The position numbers were made by a program, and so were the translations under genes. The notes below the pieces were generated by a model, which worked only from the letters and a program-made list of their open reading frames with translations, was not told the DNA's origin and made no database searches. This document shows positions 46,626 through 58,630 of a stretch of 64,000 nt of DNA, piece by piece. Each line of letters opens with the position of its first letter. The stretch's first letter is position 1. The DNA is from Rhododendron vialii (Eukaryota; Streptophyta; Magnoliopsida; Ericales; Ericaceae): contig NC_080569.1 in assembly GCF_030253575.1 (NCBI RefSeq), forward strand, positions 5,829,501-5,893,500, read 5' to 3'.

Positions 46626-48026
46626 GTTTTCGTATGCTGTAATAGGATATCTTGGAACCATTCAAGTTGATGATGATGGTATTGGAAATTTAGGTCGAAA
46701 CGTGTAAATGTTTTGGAGTCATACTACTCTATTCCGAAATCTTGGTTCTCTTCCTGAAATGTAGAAATTGACACTTCAAAGTTCCAGTTTGAATGCATTG
46801 CATCTAGTTTGTGGGGATAGAATGTTATAGATGAGTTGTTCGTGTTGAATGAGCGTTGCTAACCTTTAAACAACAGAAAAAACTTTCTCCCAACAAAATC
46901 TGGAATGTTTTTTACTTCGTCAATTTGTAACCAAACCAAGATGCCCTTTCATTTCTTCCAAAAGTAACACTGCGGTGGGAGTGTCCTCTTTCAGGAAGAT
47001 AACTTTGGTGTCTAGGAAAAGTTCCATTTGTGGGTGAAACAGTATTCCTTCCCCTCCTTTCCTTTTCCTTCCCATTGTCATCCAGACAAGATGATAAGTA
47101 CCTCTCTCTCTTTTGCCCTTCCCCTCCTACCTAAACTTCCTTTCACTTCCATCCAAACAAAATTATAAGAGTCCAAGGTTACACCATTACTAATACTGTT
47201 TGAGGGAGGAAGGTAAGAGAAGGGAAGGGAGGAATACATGTTCTTATGTATGGAGGAGGGTAGTGCTCAGATTACCATTTAGTGGAAGTGGAAATCTGTA
47301 ATCACTAATCAGTGGTGAACAAAAAGTAGAATAGAAGGGGTTTGGCCATTCCTTTGATCTTCTTTTCCCATGATACTAATTAAGCACCCACAATAAGAGA
47401 GGTTATTGTCTTACTTCCCCTGGCATCCCATAAATCCAAGGTGCGTATAGCTCCGCTGGGGTACTAGGAGGATGTCTTGATGCATCTCTGTTGTTGTACA
47501 GGGTTGAGTCACATCGAGTAAGCGCAGTTCTATTGTGTAATTATTGACTAACAAATAGCCATGTAGAGGGAGATTACTCTCCTAGAGGTGTACTAAGTAG
47601 ACTTCGGGAAATAGGAGGAGCTTTACTTCTCTCGCCGAAGGTTTGGGGTGAGGACATTATTTGTGTTTTACGTCTTCCTAAGCTGAAGCCGTTTGGGAGA
47701 TCTATCCATCTGCATGGGGTGGTATTAGACTTTGGCTTGGAACATTAGAGGGGGCAGTCAAGTCAGAAGTCTACATGGTGGCCTTGGCTGCAGGAAACAA
47801 AGGTGGTTGAATGTTCTATCTTAGATGGATAGGGGTCGTCTCATCGTTAAGTGGGAAAGTTTTGGAAGCTTGCTGTTTTTGTCCCAAGTGTTGGTCAAGG
47901 AAAGGAAGAGGTAGTGCTTGCAACTGGTGGGATTCCAAGCACTGCAAGGTGTTGTGACAAACTTGCATAATTGTTCAAAAGGTATCATGTTTGGGGTGGA
48001 AGAAACCAGTTAGTAAAAAAGGAGAT
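46626..48026. other. intergenic, no gene seen
   Basis: Unique DNA with purine and pyrimidine runs (about 47040-47260). No protein family could be recognised on either strand. Confidence 0.35.
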
Positions 48027-48215
48027 GTGAAGGTTGAGAAAAAATAGTGGAGAGGAAGCCATAGGGACTTGGAACAGGGACAACGTCAGGCATCTCTCTC
48101 TCTCTCTCTGTGAAGGTTGAGAAAAAATAGTGGAGAGGAAGCCATACGGGCTTGGGACAGGGACAACATCAGGCATCTCTCTCTCTCTCTCCCTCACACA
48201 CACACACACACACAG
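48027..48215 (+). repeat. 83-bp tandem duplication with CT and CA microsatellites
   Basis: Two units starting at 48027 and 48110 open gtgaaggttgagaaaaaata and end in a CT tract (about 48093-48109 and 48176-48191). They differ at about four bases. A CA tract (about 48196-48214) follows. The CT tract at each unit end points to slippage or unequal pairing as the cause. Confidence 0.88.
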
Positions 48216-49838
48216 CTTTCAAGAACAAAGTTCTTGATTTTTCACTAGTTTTTTTTCCTGTGACAACGGGAAATAATCTTGATCATTGTTGTTTCCTTTA
48301 TCCAAAACCCCTAATGTCATGGGGAAATTCTCCTAACGGATTGAGTACCTTGTCAAACATAGAAAATCCGTTGCTGGTGATTTGTGAAGTTGAAGTATCT
48401 TTATCAGTATACTGAAATTTGATGGGATAAGGATATTGGAATGGGGATGTGGTTTCCTTGCCTCCTGTGATGGACCACACTGTTTGACTTTTTGGTACGG
48501 ATTCCTTGATTGTAACCAAACTGCTTCTCAGTGCCTTGGCCTATATGTGCGAGGAGCTTAGCTTCTATCCAATGCATACTAGCACTCATTTTCATCTCTT
48601 ATTATAGTATTTTATTTGAGTCCTGCTAATGCAATTTGACTTCTCAGTTCTTCTATATGAATCACTGCATAGATTTTTGGTTAAGATTTTGACGTTCCTC
48701 TCTTATTGGCTTAAATCCTTACTCTTGACCTGAAAACTACATGAAGTAGTTTGCCCCGAAATTTTCTTGGATTCGCGTTGTTTCTTGCAGTAGTTTGAAC
48801 TGTGCTTTATTCTTCTATTTAGGTTAACTTCTTCTCACTGCTAATGTCAATAAAGGAGGAGGTTGCTTCATGTACTTATCAGTTATGAGGAATTTTTCAT
48901 TTGAGATCAATTGTATGTCAACTTTAGGTCTTGTGCTGCCGCACAATTCATTTGCTGAGATCAATTGCACATCAACTTTACGATTGGGTTCTCCTTCGTC
49001 CCTTCCTTTTCGTCTTTCACTTGCTTCTGGATACCCAAATGCAAGATACAAGAAAGTGAAAGATTGCTCCCGGTTGATGGTTATGCTTAACATGACTGAC
49101 AATGGTGATATGCACAAGTGCACAACATGGTTTCATTGCTTCTGAAATTAGTTGAGTACGTGTTTTGTCAGCTTAGATATCCTCAAGCAAGTTATATGTG
49201 TTTTGGGTCCCTACAATCGAGTATCTATTTTTTAGCCCATGAAATAGCAAAGCAATCGTCGGTCAATTTTGTGCCTTTACCAGTTACATACTGCTATATC
49301 TGCACGGCGAGGAAGCCTTTGCCCTTTGGCGCCTTACTCTTCGGTTGCCAGCCCTCCTCAGTGATGTAGTCCTTTGTATAACAAAGTGTAGCATAGTTTC
49401 TTATTTATTGTACATATTACCATTAGTTTTTTTGCTTTTCATTTTTTTCCTCTTTGGGTATACAACTAAATCAAAAATCAGAATGCAATTTGCGTAATTA
49501 TCGACCTCTTGTCAGTTGAATTTATATGATTTGCTCCATCTGAGAAAAAAGAGGAAACCAAAAGGATGAAAGCTAATGTTGCTCCATTACCCAACCAAAG
49601 GGTTGCTCAAATTAACTTCGTTTACCTTTGGTAGGAAGAAATGAAAAGAAATTTGTCCAGAACTCTCCAAAATGATTACCAGCAAGACTCCATTCAATAT
49701 CTTACAGTCCGTCTTGGCATTTAACGGTCAAGATTTTAAAAAAATCTTCTAGGAAAGAGTATTCCGACCGTTCAAAATACTTTTGGACGGTGAGATTGAG
49801 AGCGGTAGGTGTAGATTTTTCGATTAATTGCACCAAAA
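48216..49838. other. intergenic, no gene seen
   Basis: Unique DNA. Around 49690-49800 there is MITE-like wording (gaccgttcaaaatacttttggacgg) that reappears in variants near 620-650 and 18105-18135, probably fragments of one AT-rich family. Confidence 0.35.
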
Positions 49839-50049
49839 ATGCTACTTGCACAACCGTTGTATTGGTTGTGTGTGTAATTCTGACCGTCCAGATGTATTTG
49901 GACGGTCTAGATTTTAAAAAAACTCTTCCATGGATAAGTTTAACTTTTATGATGAAGAGTTTGAGCGAATCCTGACCATTTATTACAGTCATGGATGGCT
50001 AGAAATTGATTGTGTGTTGTGTTTTACACAACCGTTGTATGTGTAGCAC
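49839..50049. mobile_element. short inverted-repeat MITE
   Basis: Left end tgctacttgcacaaccgttg; the right end read inward is tgctacacatacaacggttg. It is about 211 bp. Inner pairing is weak and no target duplication was found. A phrase inside (gaccgtccagatgtatttgg) links it to other small repeats in the window. Confidence 0.6.
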
Positions 50050-50202
50050 TTTTGTAATTGCACGTGGTCCTTTTCTTATCTCCAAGCATATGGGCTTTTC
50101 AAGGAAAAATGGGCCGAAGATAGGGGCAATAAACATTTAAGAGCCCAATCTCTCAGCTCATTTTGGTAGCCAAACCCTAATCTTCTTTAGATCATCTCCA
50201 CC

Positions 50203-50233
50203 TATATATACGCATGGAAGCCCCATCACAACA

Positions 50234-50268
<35 letters not shown>
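50203..50268 (+). promoter_or_regulatory. core-promoter-like site: TATA box plus TC-rich initiator region
   Basis: The sequence tatatata (50203-50210) sits about 30 bases before a TC tract (about 50238-50268), the spacing expected between TATA box and transcription start in plants. No recognisable gene follows: frames of 79-80 codons at 50340-50582 and 50617-50856 have no known domain. Confidence 0.45.
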
Positions 50269-50273
<5 letters not shown>

Positions 50274-50900
50274 CTGTCTTCCTGAGATCTGCGTGTGTTT
50301 TCTCTTTTTGTTGCAATTCGATTTGTGGTTTGATTTATTGTGATCGGAAACCAAATGATGAAAGCAAGTCAGCTTCTTGCCTGGGTCTCGAAAACATGCC
50401 ACGATCCAGGCAATTATACAAAACAAAAACTTGCGACACCGAAAAGCATCCAGTTTCACTCGCCTGAATCTGACCCGCTGATTTTTCAGGCCCTTTATTT
50501 ACTGGAACAATTCGCACCGAATTTGCTTCTCGCAAATCCATTCGGTTTCCTGTTTCTTCGGATTTGTATTTATCAGATCTGATAAAACTGTTTGAAAAAT
50601 TAAGAAGAGTTGCTAGATGAGCAAACGCACTCTGTCCCAGAACCCTACCATGTTTTGTGGCAATTTCTTCGTTTGCAAGATGGATACAGTTTCCAACCGA
50701 CTCGCCCGTTGGATCGGTCGCCGATCATCGGTGTCTTTTTGTCCTTGCCATAATGATCTTTTCGGGCACATGGTTGGATTATATTTTCTTTTTTTGTTTC
50801 CTCCCTCCCTGTTTTTATCACTCTTGTGCTGCCAAAGATTACCTGAAATTTTGTGATATTGGGCACTCCTGGGTGATTATGATTTTAAAGTGAAAAAGTG
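50269..50900 (+). other. possible non-coding or small-peptide transcript
   Basis: Downstream of the TATA/TC site there are two small open frames. One (50340-50582) starts MMKASQLLAW. The other, starting at 50617, is MSKRTLSQNP and ends in a hydrophobic Leu/Phe-rich stretch. Neither matches a family known to me. A short complementary pair (ttgcctgg/ccaggcaa, about 50374-50414) is too small for a microRNA precursor. Transcription itself is unproven. Confidence 0.3.
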
Positions 50901-51822
50901 TACAGGAGATGTGAGTAGGGAGAGAGAGAGAGAGAGTGGAGAGGGATTTATTTCTTGATGAAAGCTGTTCAATCATTAACAGAATGGAATAGCAACTCAC
51001 TCCCCATATAACAATCCTTGATTAATAAGGGTGTGGTTCAACTAAAATAATAAAAGTAGTTTCGTAAAATAAAAAATAAATATTTTAGAAATATTAATTT
51101 TATTGGATCTTAAATCATAACTACGTTGGATGCTAGAAGTGACCATAGTGCGTCAAGAGTTCAGCTTCTGGCGTTCTTTTGGGTTTAGAAATGACTATGT
51201 TTTTCCCTTTTCCCTGGAAATACGCTAAACAATGAAAAATATTATCAGGTAAGAAATTTCGATGTACCCAAAAAAAAAAAAATTACTCCATCAGGTAACA
51301 AATAGTAAGTCTCTAGATGCAACCTTCAAAAAACGAGAGTGTCTCTATATCAACCAACTTATACGAGACTTATGGAGGAATGAAATATCTAGTCACTACT
51401 GCTTATTTTAGCTCGTTTATCACCCTTATCCCAACTGAAGTTTAGTCATCCATGTCGCAAGCGCGTTAATCAAGACATAAAAGTATCCAACTTGGACTCT
51501 AAACAGTAAACAAGCAAAATGTAAGCCATGGACGTGCATTCCCAAATTCTGAACCCAGTGATTCAACCGAAATTAGTGGTCATTCTCATATTCCCATCGC
51601 TTTCGCCTCTTTTCCCTTGACAAATCTATAACAAAACCATATTTTGCCAATCCTTTTCCATTTCCGCGCCCAATTCATTACACACAATCTTTCTATTTTC
51701 CTACCATCCCCAAAGGCCAAAACTCCCGAATTCCTTCGGCCTCCAATCAATCAAATAGGCAGTTGCCGCGGCTAATCTCAAGTTATTTCATTTTTGTTTT
51801 AGGGGTTTGGATTTAATGAGAG
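50901..51822. other. intergenic, no gene seen
   Basis: AT-rich unique DNA, with GA repeats near 50920-50936. Nothing recognisable on either strand. Confidence 0.35.
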
Positions 51823-52274
51823 ATGGAAACAGGGGAGTTACGTTGGGTGTTCTAGATGTTTCATAAGAACGGCCACGGAAAATTTACCAAAAAGGAGCTT
51901 AGCGACTTGTTAGAGAACTTGCGCATAGTCATGGCCGACAAAGAACTCGTCCAAATGATCGACAAAATCAATGTGAACAGAGACGGGTATGTTGACATTG
52001 ATGAATTCGGAGCTTTGTACCAGAGGATAATGGAGGAGTGAGACGAGGAAGAGGATATGAGGGAGGCTTTCAATGTGTTTGATCAAAATGGAGATGGGTA
52101 TATTACTGTGAAGGAATTGAGGTCGGTTTTCCAATCATTGGGGGAGAACGATAGACGGATAGAGGATTGCAAGAGGTGATAAAGAAGGTGGATGTGGATG
52201 GAGATGGGATGGTGAATTATAAGGTGTTCAGACACATGATTGAGGGTGGTGGGTTTGCTGCATTGAGTAGCTGA
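51823..52274 (+). pseudogene. calmodulin-like (CML) pseudogene, intronless
   Basis: The frame can be followed as a CML protein of about 150 residues with four EF-hands. It begins METGELRWVF and continues with hand 1 ([14 protein letters not shown]), hand 2 ([14 protein letters not shown]), hand 3 ([14 protein letters not shown]) and hand 4 (VDVDGDGMVNYKVF), ending GGGFAALSS. It is broken by TAG at 51853, TGA at 52039 and a one-base loss near 52176. Hand 1 has His in place of two calcium-binding acids, and hand 4 has Val in place of the final Glu, so decay had reached binding sites too. Many functional CML genes lack introns, so retroposition need not be assumed. Confidence 0.88.
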
Positions 52275-53269
52275 AGCTGATTTGTATATAGAAAAAAAAA
52301 AAAGAAGGGAAGAGGATATACAACAATTCAAGGATAGAAAGGGGATATGATTTCTTCCTACCATGTACTGTGCATCTCCAAGGAGTACTAACCCATGTTT
52401 GTTGGCTTCATACTATCAAACTTTTATATAGTAACCTTTTGTTTTGAGAAGAAAAGTTCTATAATTATTTGGCCCTTATACGTTTGCCAATTGGATCACT
52501 TATGTTTCTCTCTTTGTCCTCTGGTTCATTGTTTATGCTATATTCAAAGGGATTGCAGTGACCGATCCGTGTACCTATCTCATACTAAAGTTACCAACAA
52601 TCATAAATGTAAACGTATTTAGGAAATGAAAATGAAAATTTCACAAATCTAAGGGATGTGAGTCTTCCGAATGAGAATAAAATGCATATATATTTTGAGA
52701 TATGACCCTATCCTACATGAAATGTACAATCATTGCAAAATCATAAAAATGGATGCATGGTCTTTTTTGGAGGTTTTCTATTTGGCAAGATTAATGCACA
52801 GCCCAACATAAAAAAAAAAACAAAAACAAATACGGAGTAATTGACTACCACAGAGGAGGGAAAACAGAGAAGAAAAAGAATGGGTTGGCTGTGAATCTCA
52901 ACTTTAGATAGGCCCAAACATCATAGATTTGGCCAAGCGGGTCGGAGAAAATTGTCCTTCATAAAATTGTATGTTCAAATTTTGCAAAGGCCAAACATTT
53001 TAAATATTAGGATCACTAAACAGCTTGCTCGTTAGCTTAAGTGCCCCAAAATTAATCAATGTGCGAATAAGCTGACCTGAATATCAGTAAAAAAAAAATT
53101 GAGTAGATCCAAGTCCAAACTGCAACAACCGAATCCCATGGGCTATAAATTTGGGCCATGTAAATTCTGGACGGGGCCAGGTCCATAAACCTAACCCCTT
53201 GGAACAGGAGACGTATCGTGTGAACACTGTACCAGTAGAAAGGAAGGGGAAGAAGAAGAGGTGGAAGAA
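52275..53269. other. intergenic, promoter side of the CRM gene
   Basis: No gene seen. The last 100 bases are purine-rich (aggaaggggaagaagaag) and form the probable leader. Confidence 0.35.
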
Positions 53270-56200
53270 ATGGGGATAAGGGCTCTGTGTAAATCGCAAC
53301 AACTCAGATATCTCTTCTTGAACCCTATGCTCTTCAATCCTACCGTAAAGGAATTCCTTCGTCAAAATCACAGGTACTCGATTTGTAATTCAATTTCTTC
53401 AAATTTCCTAATCTATTTTTTTTAAACCGGTTTGCGATAATGAGGTTTATTGATTGGTATTTTCCCCCCCTTAACTCGGACTAACCCTGTGAATAGAGAA
53501 TTTAGGTTTTATTGAATTTCATGTTGGGGAGCGAAGGGACATTTGTATTCTGTGTAGAAACTGGTTAGCTGTTTTTAGTTTAGTTTTGTCTGGGACTAAT
53601 TGAGTTTCATGGCGTAGTAGTAGAAGAACAATTGGTTTTTTTTGTGCCGCTCCCCTCCCCATCCCCTTTCTTCTCGGGTAGTTGTTCTTGATTTCAATTT
53701 GAGTATGTAGAAAGTTTTTTGTTTTTTTTTTGATAAGTATGTGTGTAGAAAGTTGCAAGCTTTACTCGAATAAAGTTCCATGTGAAAAAAAAACCACCCA
53801 CCCACCCACCTTATTTTTACCCCTGTGATTATCATCAACATGATTCGTCTCCAGTTATGGAACGTTTTAGAAAAATTCGTTCCAATGACATGCTATGATA
53901 TGTAGTGATTTACATAGAACAGAAGCAGGAATCTTCTAGTGAGTGTGTGCGCGCAGGTGCTTAAATCTAGCACTCCAAAAAAATCAGATTTGAGAGTTGA
54001 GGTCCCCTTAAAGGCTAAAGCTTTTAGTGTAATTTGCTACCAATGTTATCATAATGGATATTACGTTTCTTACGTACTTCATGCCGTATTGCTGTGAATC
54101 TGAATGTATTTTAAAATGGTATTTGGAAATTATGTTAGATAGTCATCTACGTTTACAAAATCTCATTTTGCAATAGACGCTGTGATGTTGTATGCAAGGT
54201 TTTTGGTCACGAACCGTTGCCGCTAGTTGGTTCATGGAGGTCTCCCCATTGGGGTTCCGTACGCATTCATTCAGGGCAGTCTCTGAACACGGTTGACAAA
54301 GATGTGGAGCATCCACAGCACTCTGGAAGCATCACAGTCACTGATGGTGATGGTGATGGTGATGTTAAAAAGAAAAGGAAGAAACTTAAGGGGAAAAGAG
54401 CTGTTGTCCGGTGGTTAAAGTTTTTCAGATGGAAGAAAAAGAAAGATTATGAGAGAATGACTGCTGAGGAAAAGATTTTGTTCAAGATGAAGAAGGTAAT
54501 TCAATCATTTTATGGTTATGTGCGTTTGTCCAGCAGGTAGCAGTGGAGTAGTTCAGCATCAATATGTAATGCATGTTTTTTTTTTTTGGAAAGGATGCAA
54601 TGCATGTTCATAACTCTAGGAATCTTATACGAAGATCCTAAAAACCCCATCTCCTCCAAGTCTACCTCTAACCCATGTCTACAAGTCGCCTTATCTAACC
54701 CTCTGATATATGAATATTGAACAGAGAAATTAGAATCCCTTCAACCAAATGGAGCATAAGCAATGTTTCATTTAGTTTGTTATTCTGATGATTGGTACCA
54801 AATACACAATCATCAGAACAACGAACTAAATGAAACATTGCTTATGCTCCATTTAGATAAGGCGACTTGTAGACATGGGTTGGAGCCTTGGAGGTAGACT
54901 TGGATGAGATGCAGCTTTTAGGATCCTCGTACAACTGCAATCCTCAAAACGAACTGTCACATAGCTTGTGTTGTATTTAGTTCAAATCCTAGTTGACTCT
55001 GTCACTGGCCTGTATTTGTTCTCGGAATTAAACTAGTTCCGATTGTTTTGAGAGTACATTTGTTGTTTTTGCATAGTTCACAAGCATTGGGGAATTATTT
55101 TCCACTTTATCAGTTTAGTTACACAGATGAAGAATATATATCTGGCTATGTACTTTGGTTTCACTCAGAGAAGTCTTCCATTGGTAATCTCTTAATCAAA
55201 TCACTTCATGTATTTCTTTTCTATACATCATGCCTTGTAAATTACCAAGTGCTCTATGGTGCCGCTTTTAGCTTGGTTGGGATACTTTGCAACTGTACAC
55301 CTTGTGTGTGCTCATGTTGAGCTATTGGAGCTTTTATGGTTTTATTCAAGCATTTCAACAGTAATGTAATGCCGAAATATGACTGAAGGATAGTTATATG
55401 GCCTGTATATCTTCTTGAAACAAATGTGTATACTGCATCTTGTGGGGTATATCCTTCCAAATTTTTACTTGGTGAAATGTAACAAATCACATGCTATGGT
55501 TGGAAATAATCTCCTTAAAACGAAAGATGGTAAAGGTAGAACTCCATTTGATATGTGTGTTTCTGGTCTGCAAACTTGGATCTATTAGAATAGATGAGAA
55601 CTTGAGCAGGTAATTGTCTGCTTTGTTCATTATGATTGATTCACATGTGACTTCTAGGAAAATCATTTATGAAAGGATGTGTTATTAGCTTGTTAAAAAT
55701 CTTACACTCCTGTATTGAGGGTGATTCAATCTGTTTCTATTTAGTCCACGTCAAACTGTTTTTGGCAGTACCACGTGGTTCTTTTCGTTTTAATTTTTGT
55801 ATGAGATTTTTCTATATTGTAAATACGCTATTGAATCAAATGATAGTTCCTGCAATATTTTAATTTCAGGCTCGAAGGAAAGAGGAAAGGCTTGTTGAAG
55901 CTCTCAAGAAGATTGAACCTAAGGAGACATCAGAAACAACCCATGATCCAGAGATATTGACTCCAGAAGAGCACTTCTACTTCTTGAAGATGGGCATCAA
56001 GAGCAAGAATTATGTGCCGGTTGGGAGACGAGGAATATACCAGGGTGTGATCTTGAACATGCACTTGCACTGGAAGAAGCACCAAACTCTGAAGGTGGTG
56101 GTGAAGACATTTACCCCAGAGGAGGTCAGGGAGATTGCCGTAGAGCTGGCGCGATTGAGTGGAGGGATTGTGCTTGACATTCAGGAAGGCAACACTATAA

Positions 56201-57311
56201 TTATGTATAGAGGGAAGAACTACTCTCAGCCACCAACAGAGATAATGTCTCCTAGGATCTCTCTCCCCAGAAAGAAGGTTATAATTCTTCTTCTCTCTTT
56301 CTTATATACATGCAAATACAGTTTTCCTTGTAGATATTTCATATTTGTGAATACCAACTGAAGAATGTACTTATTTGATTCCATGGATGGTAAATTCTTT
56401 TTGGTGCACCACACAACAAAAACCTAAACCATCTCTCTGCCACTGATTTCATAAATGTTTTTAATTTAGATTATACTTATGTCAACCAAAAAATTAAGTA
56501 TATAGTTCATGTGGCTTTCAATCACAGAAAGAAAGTTTTTGTTTGTTTATGGGGGAACTATGATATCCCTTTTGATAAATTTCAATTTTATGCAGTATAC
56601 CCAAACCCTTTGGCACGTTTTACCATGGTTTGTACCCCTCATGTAGCATGGCATTTGAGAACGGTTGTTAAGTATGTGATGCCACTTAGATCTAATTCAA
56701 TTCCCACTCAACGGAACCTTTTTCCTTTTTGTTTTTCCCCCACATTCTGTTTCCCTCCAATACAGGCATTGGACAAATCGCGATATCGAGATGGCCTAAG
56801 AGCTGTTCGGAAACATATTCCTAGACTTGAACAGGACCTTGAGCTGCTTCAGGCAAAAGCTGAGAATAAATTTAAGATCGCAAAAGAAACCCTCACTACT
56901 GGCATAGATAGCAGTGTCTCTGGAAGCATTTCAGACCCACAGTTTGAGAAACCTGATAAGCTGAGAGCTCTACTGGCCAAAAACGCAGAATGCCCTCCGG
57001 AGTATGACTCGTCGACAGAGCCAGGCATCGGGTCAGATTCTGAAAATTTGTCAGATATTTTTGAAACAGATTCTGACACAGAGAATGAGGAGAAGGCAGA
57101 ACGGCCTCTTTACTTGGATGAGTTTGACAAGTTCCCGGGACCAAGTGATGGAGGAACAAAGGATTTCGAGGAGCATCTGCGTCAAGTGGCTTCTGAGTCG
57201 AGAAAGGACAAATCAATGGGAAAAGATGAAGAGTTAAACGATTTTGATGAAGTTGATCGGATGTTTCTACAGGCTGCTTCACTTTTAAGGAAACAAAGAA
57301 ATAAAAGATAA
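53270..57311 (+). CDS. single-CRM-domain RNA-binding protein, organelle type
   Basis: Four exons: 53270-53373, 54177-54495, 55870-56277, 56766-57311; 1377 nt, 458 residues. CRM (CRS1-YhbY) proteins bind RNA for group II intron splicing or ribosome assembly in plastids and mitochondria. The N-terminus (MGIRALCKSQQLRYLFLNP) is basic without acids, a presequence. A Lys/Arg-rich stretch (about 97-145) is followed by the CRM domain at about 171-262. It has the GxxG loop GRRG (193-196) and FTPEEVREIAVELARLSGG and GNTIIMYRGKNY. After a coiled-coil-prone segment (LEQDLELLQAKAENK) comes an acidic tail (SDIFETDSDTENEEK). The closest relatives known to me are the At3g25440/At4g13070 class, whose introns are unassigned as far as I recall. 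Intron 2 holds a long foldback. Confidence 0.9.
54622..54938. repeat. long hairpin in intron 2 of the CRM gene
   Basis: The inner arms 54747-54794 and 54807-54854 (48 bases each) are reverse complements with two mismatches around a 12-base loop. The outer arms, about 54624-54697 and 54854-54932, pair as well, separated on the left by a 49-base unpaired stretch. The element is transcribed with the gene, so the intron could fold into a long stem. It may be a MITE; the termini are not sharp. Confidence 0.82.
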
Positions 57312-58235
57312 AGCTCATTGATTTTGAAGTGGCAAGTGATAGATGTTTGAATTCCATTTCTTCTTAAACGTGATAACATCATTTTCTGAACAGTATAATT
57401 GGTGTTCTGGCAAATTGGACGCGTTTGTACTTTCATTGTGCTGATAGTGTTAATATTTGGAAGTGCGGCGTTTGAATCCATAAATCTATTATCCATACCT
57501 ATTACTAAGGGTACCCACCCATAGGCTGTGTTTGAATTTTGGCTCTGAGGAGGAATTTGCACAACGAAGAGAAAATTCGTTCACCACATCGAAAGTGCAA
57601 GAATTACTAAAACCAGGCCAGCTTAGTAATTTCCTGATTTTTAATTTCTCTGTTAACAAAACCAGTTAATTCAGACAAAAGATCAAATTCCTGTCCAGGA
57701 AATTCAACTAGAAATCCAACTTAGTTAAGAATATGACAGTGAACGTTACCTAATCCATACAATGCAACAACTAGATACTAATATAATTACATTGATACAC
57801 CAAGATGTTTAAAACTGCTATTTTGTGCCTGGTTAAATTGCAATCACAATTAAGGTCTGTCTAATTATGCACCTAAAAAGTCTAGCTACCTATTAACTAA
57901 CAGACGAACAACTTCAACCGAAAACATCTTCTCAACTTGATACTTCCCAAGCTTGCACTGGTACAGAAATGCAAGCACCAACTTTGTTCCCCTGCTTCTT
58001 CGGCTGCAGTAAGGTACAAAGAAAGAAACTTTCAAAACTTGGAATCAACCGCAACACCAATTGTGAAAATCCATTCGTTCAACAGAAAAAACAAATTTGA
58101 GCTTTCCGAATAAACATCACCCCAACAATCTGACAACATCAAAGACTAGGACTTGCAGTTTAGGTTCTTGAAATACTACACAAAGTATTGAGAGAGAGAG
58201 AGAGAGAGAGAGCATACTTATTCTTCTAGCCGGGG
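57312..58235. other. space between converging CRM and FAR1-type genes
   Basis: 3' ends of both genes. A GA tract lies at about 58191-58212. No further gene seen. Confidence 0.4.
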
Positions 58236-58567
58236 CTACTGGTGATGAGGTGCGTTTTGTGCTTCAGTTTCTACATCTCTCACATTATTGACAACTTCTT
58301 GAATTTTGATTGACAGTTGTTCAGTTTGTTCCTCGACATTCTTCAAAAACATAACGATATGTTCTCTGTACCTGGCACATAACTGATCTTGGCGCTCCAA
58401 CTCCCTAAGGAGTTCTTGGATTCTTCTATCCTTTGCATCCTAGAAAAGAAAATCACCCAGCACATAGATACAAAGAACTTCGATTGAAATGAAATTATGA
58501 CACTGACAACCAACACATTTCAAATATCAATATAAATGGATGAGAGAGCTCCTTTGAAACAAAGGCC

Positions 58568-58630
<63 letters not shown>

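Noticed and set aside
50370-50415. miR160-like precursor (tgcctgg..ccaggca)
   Set aside because: The paired stretch is only eight bases and the mature miR160 sequence is not present.
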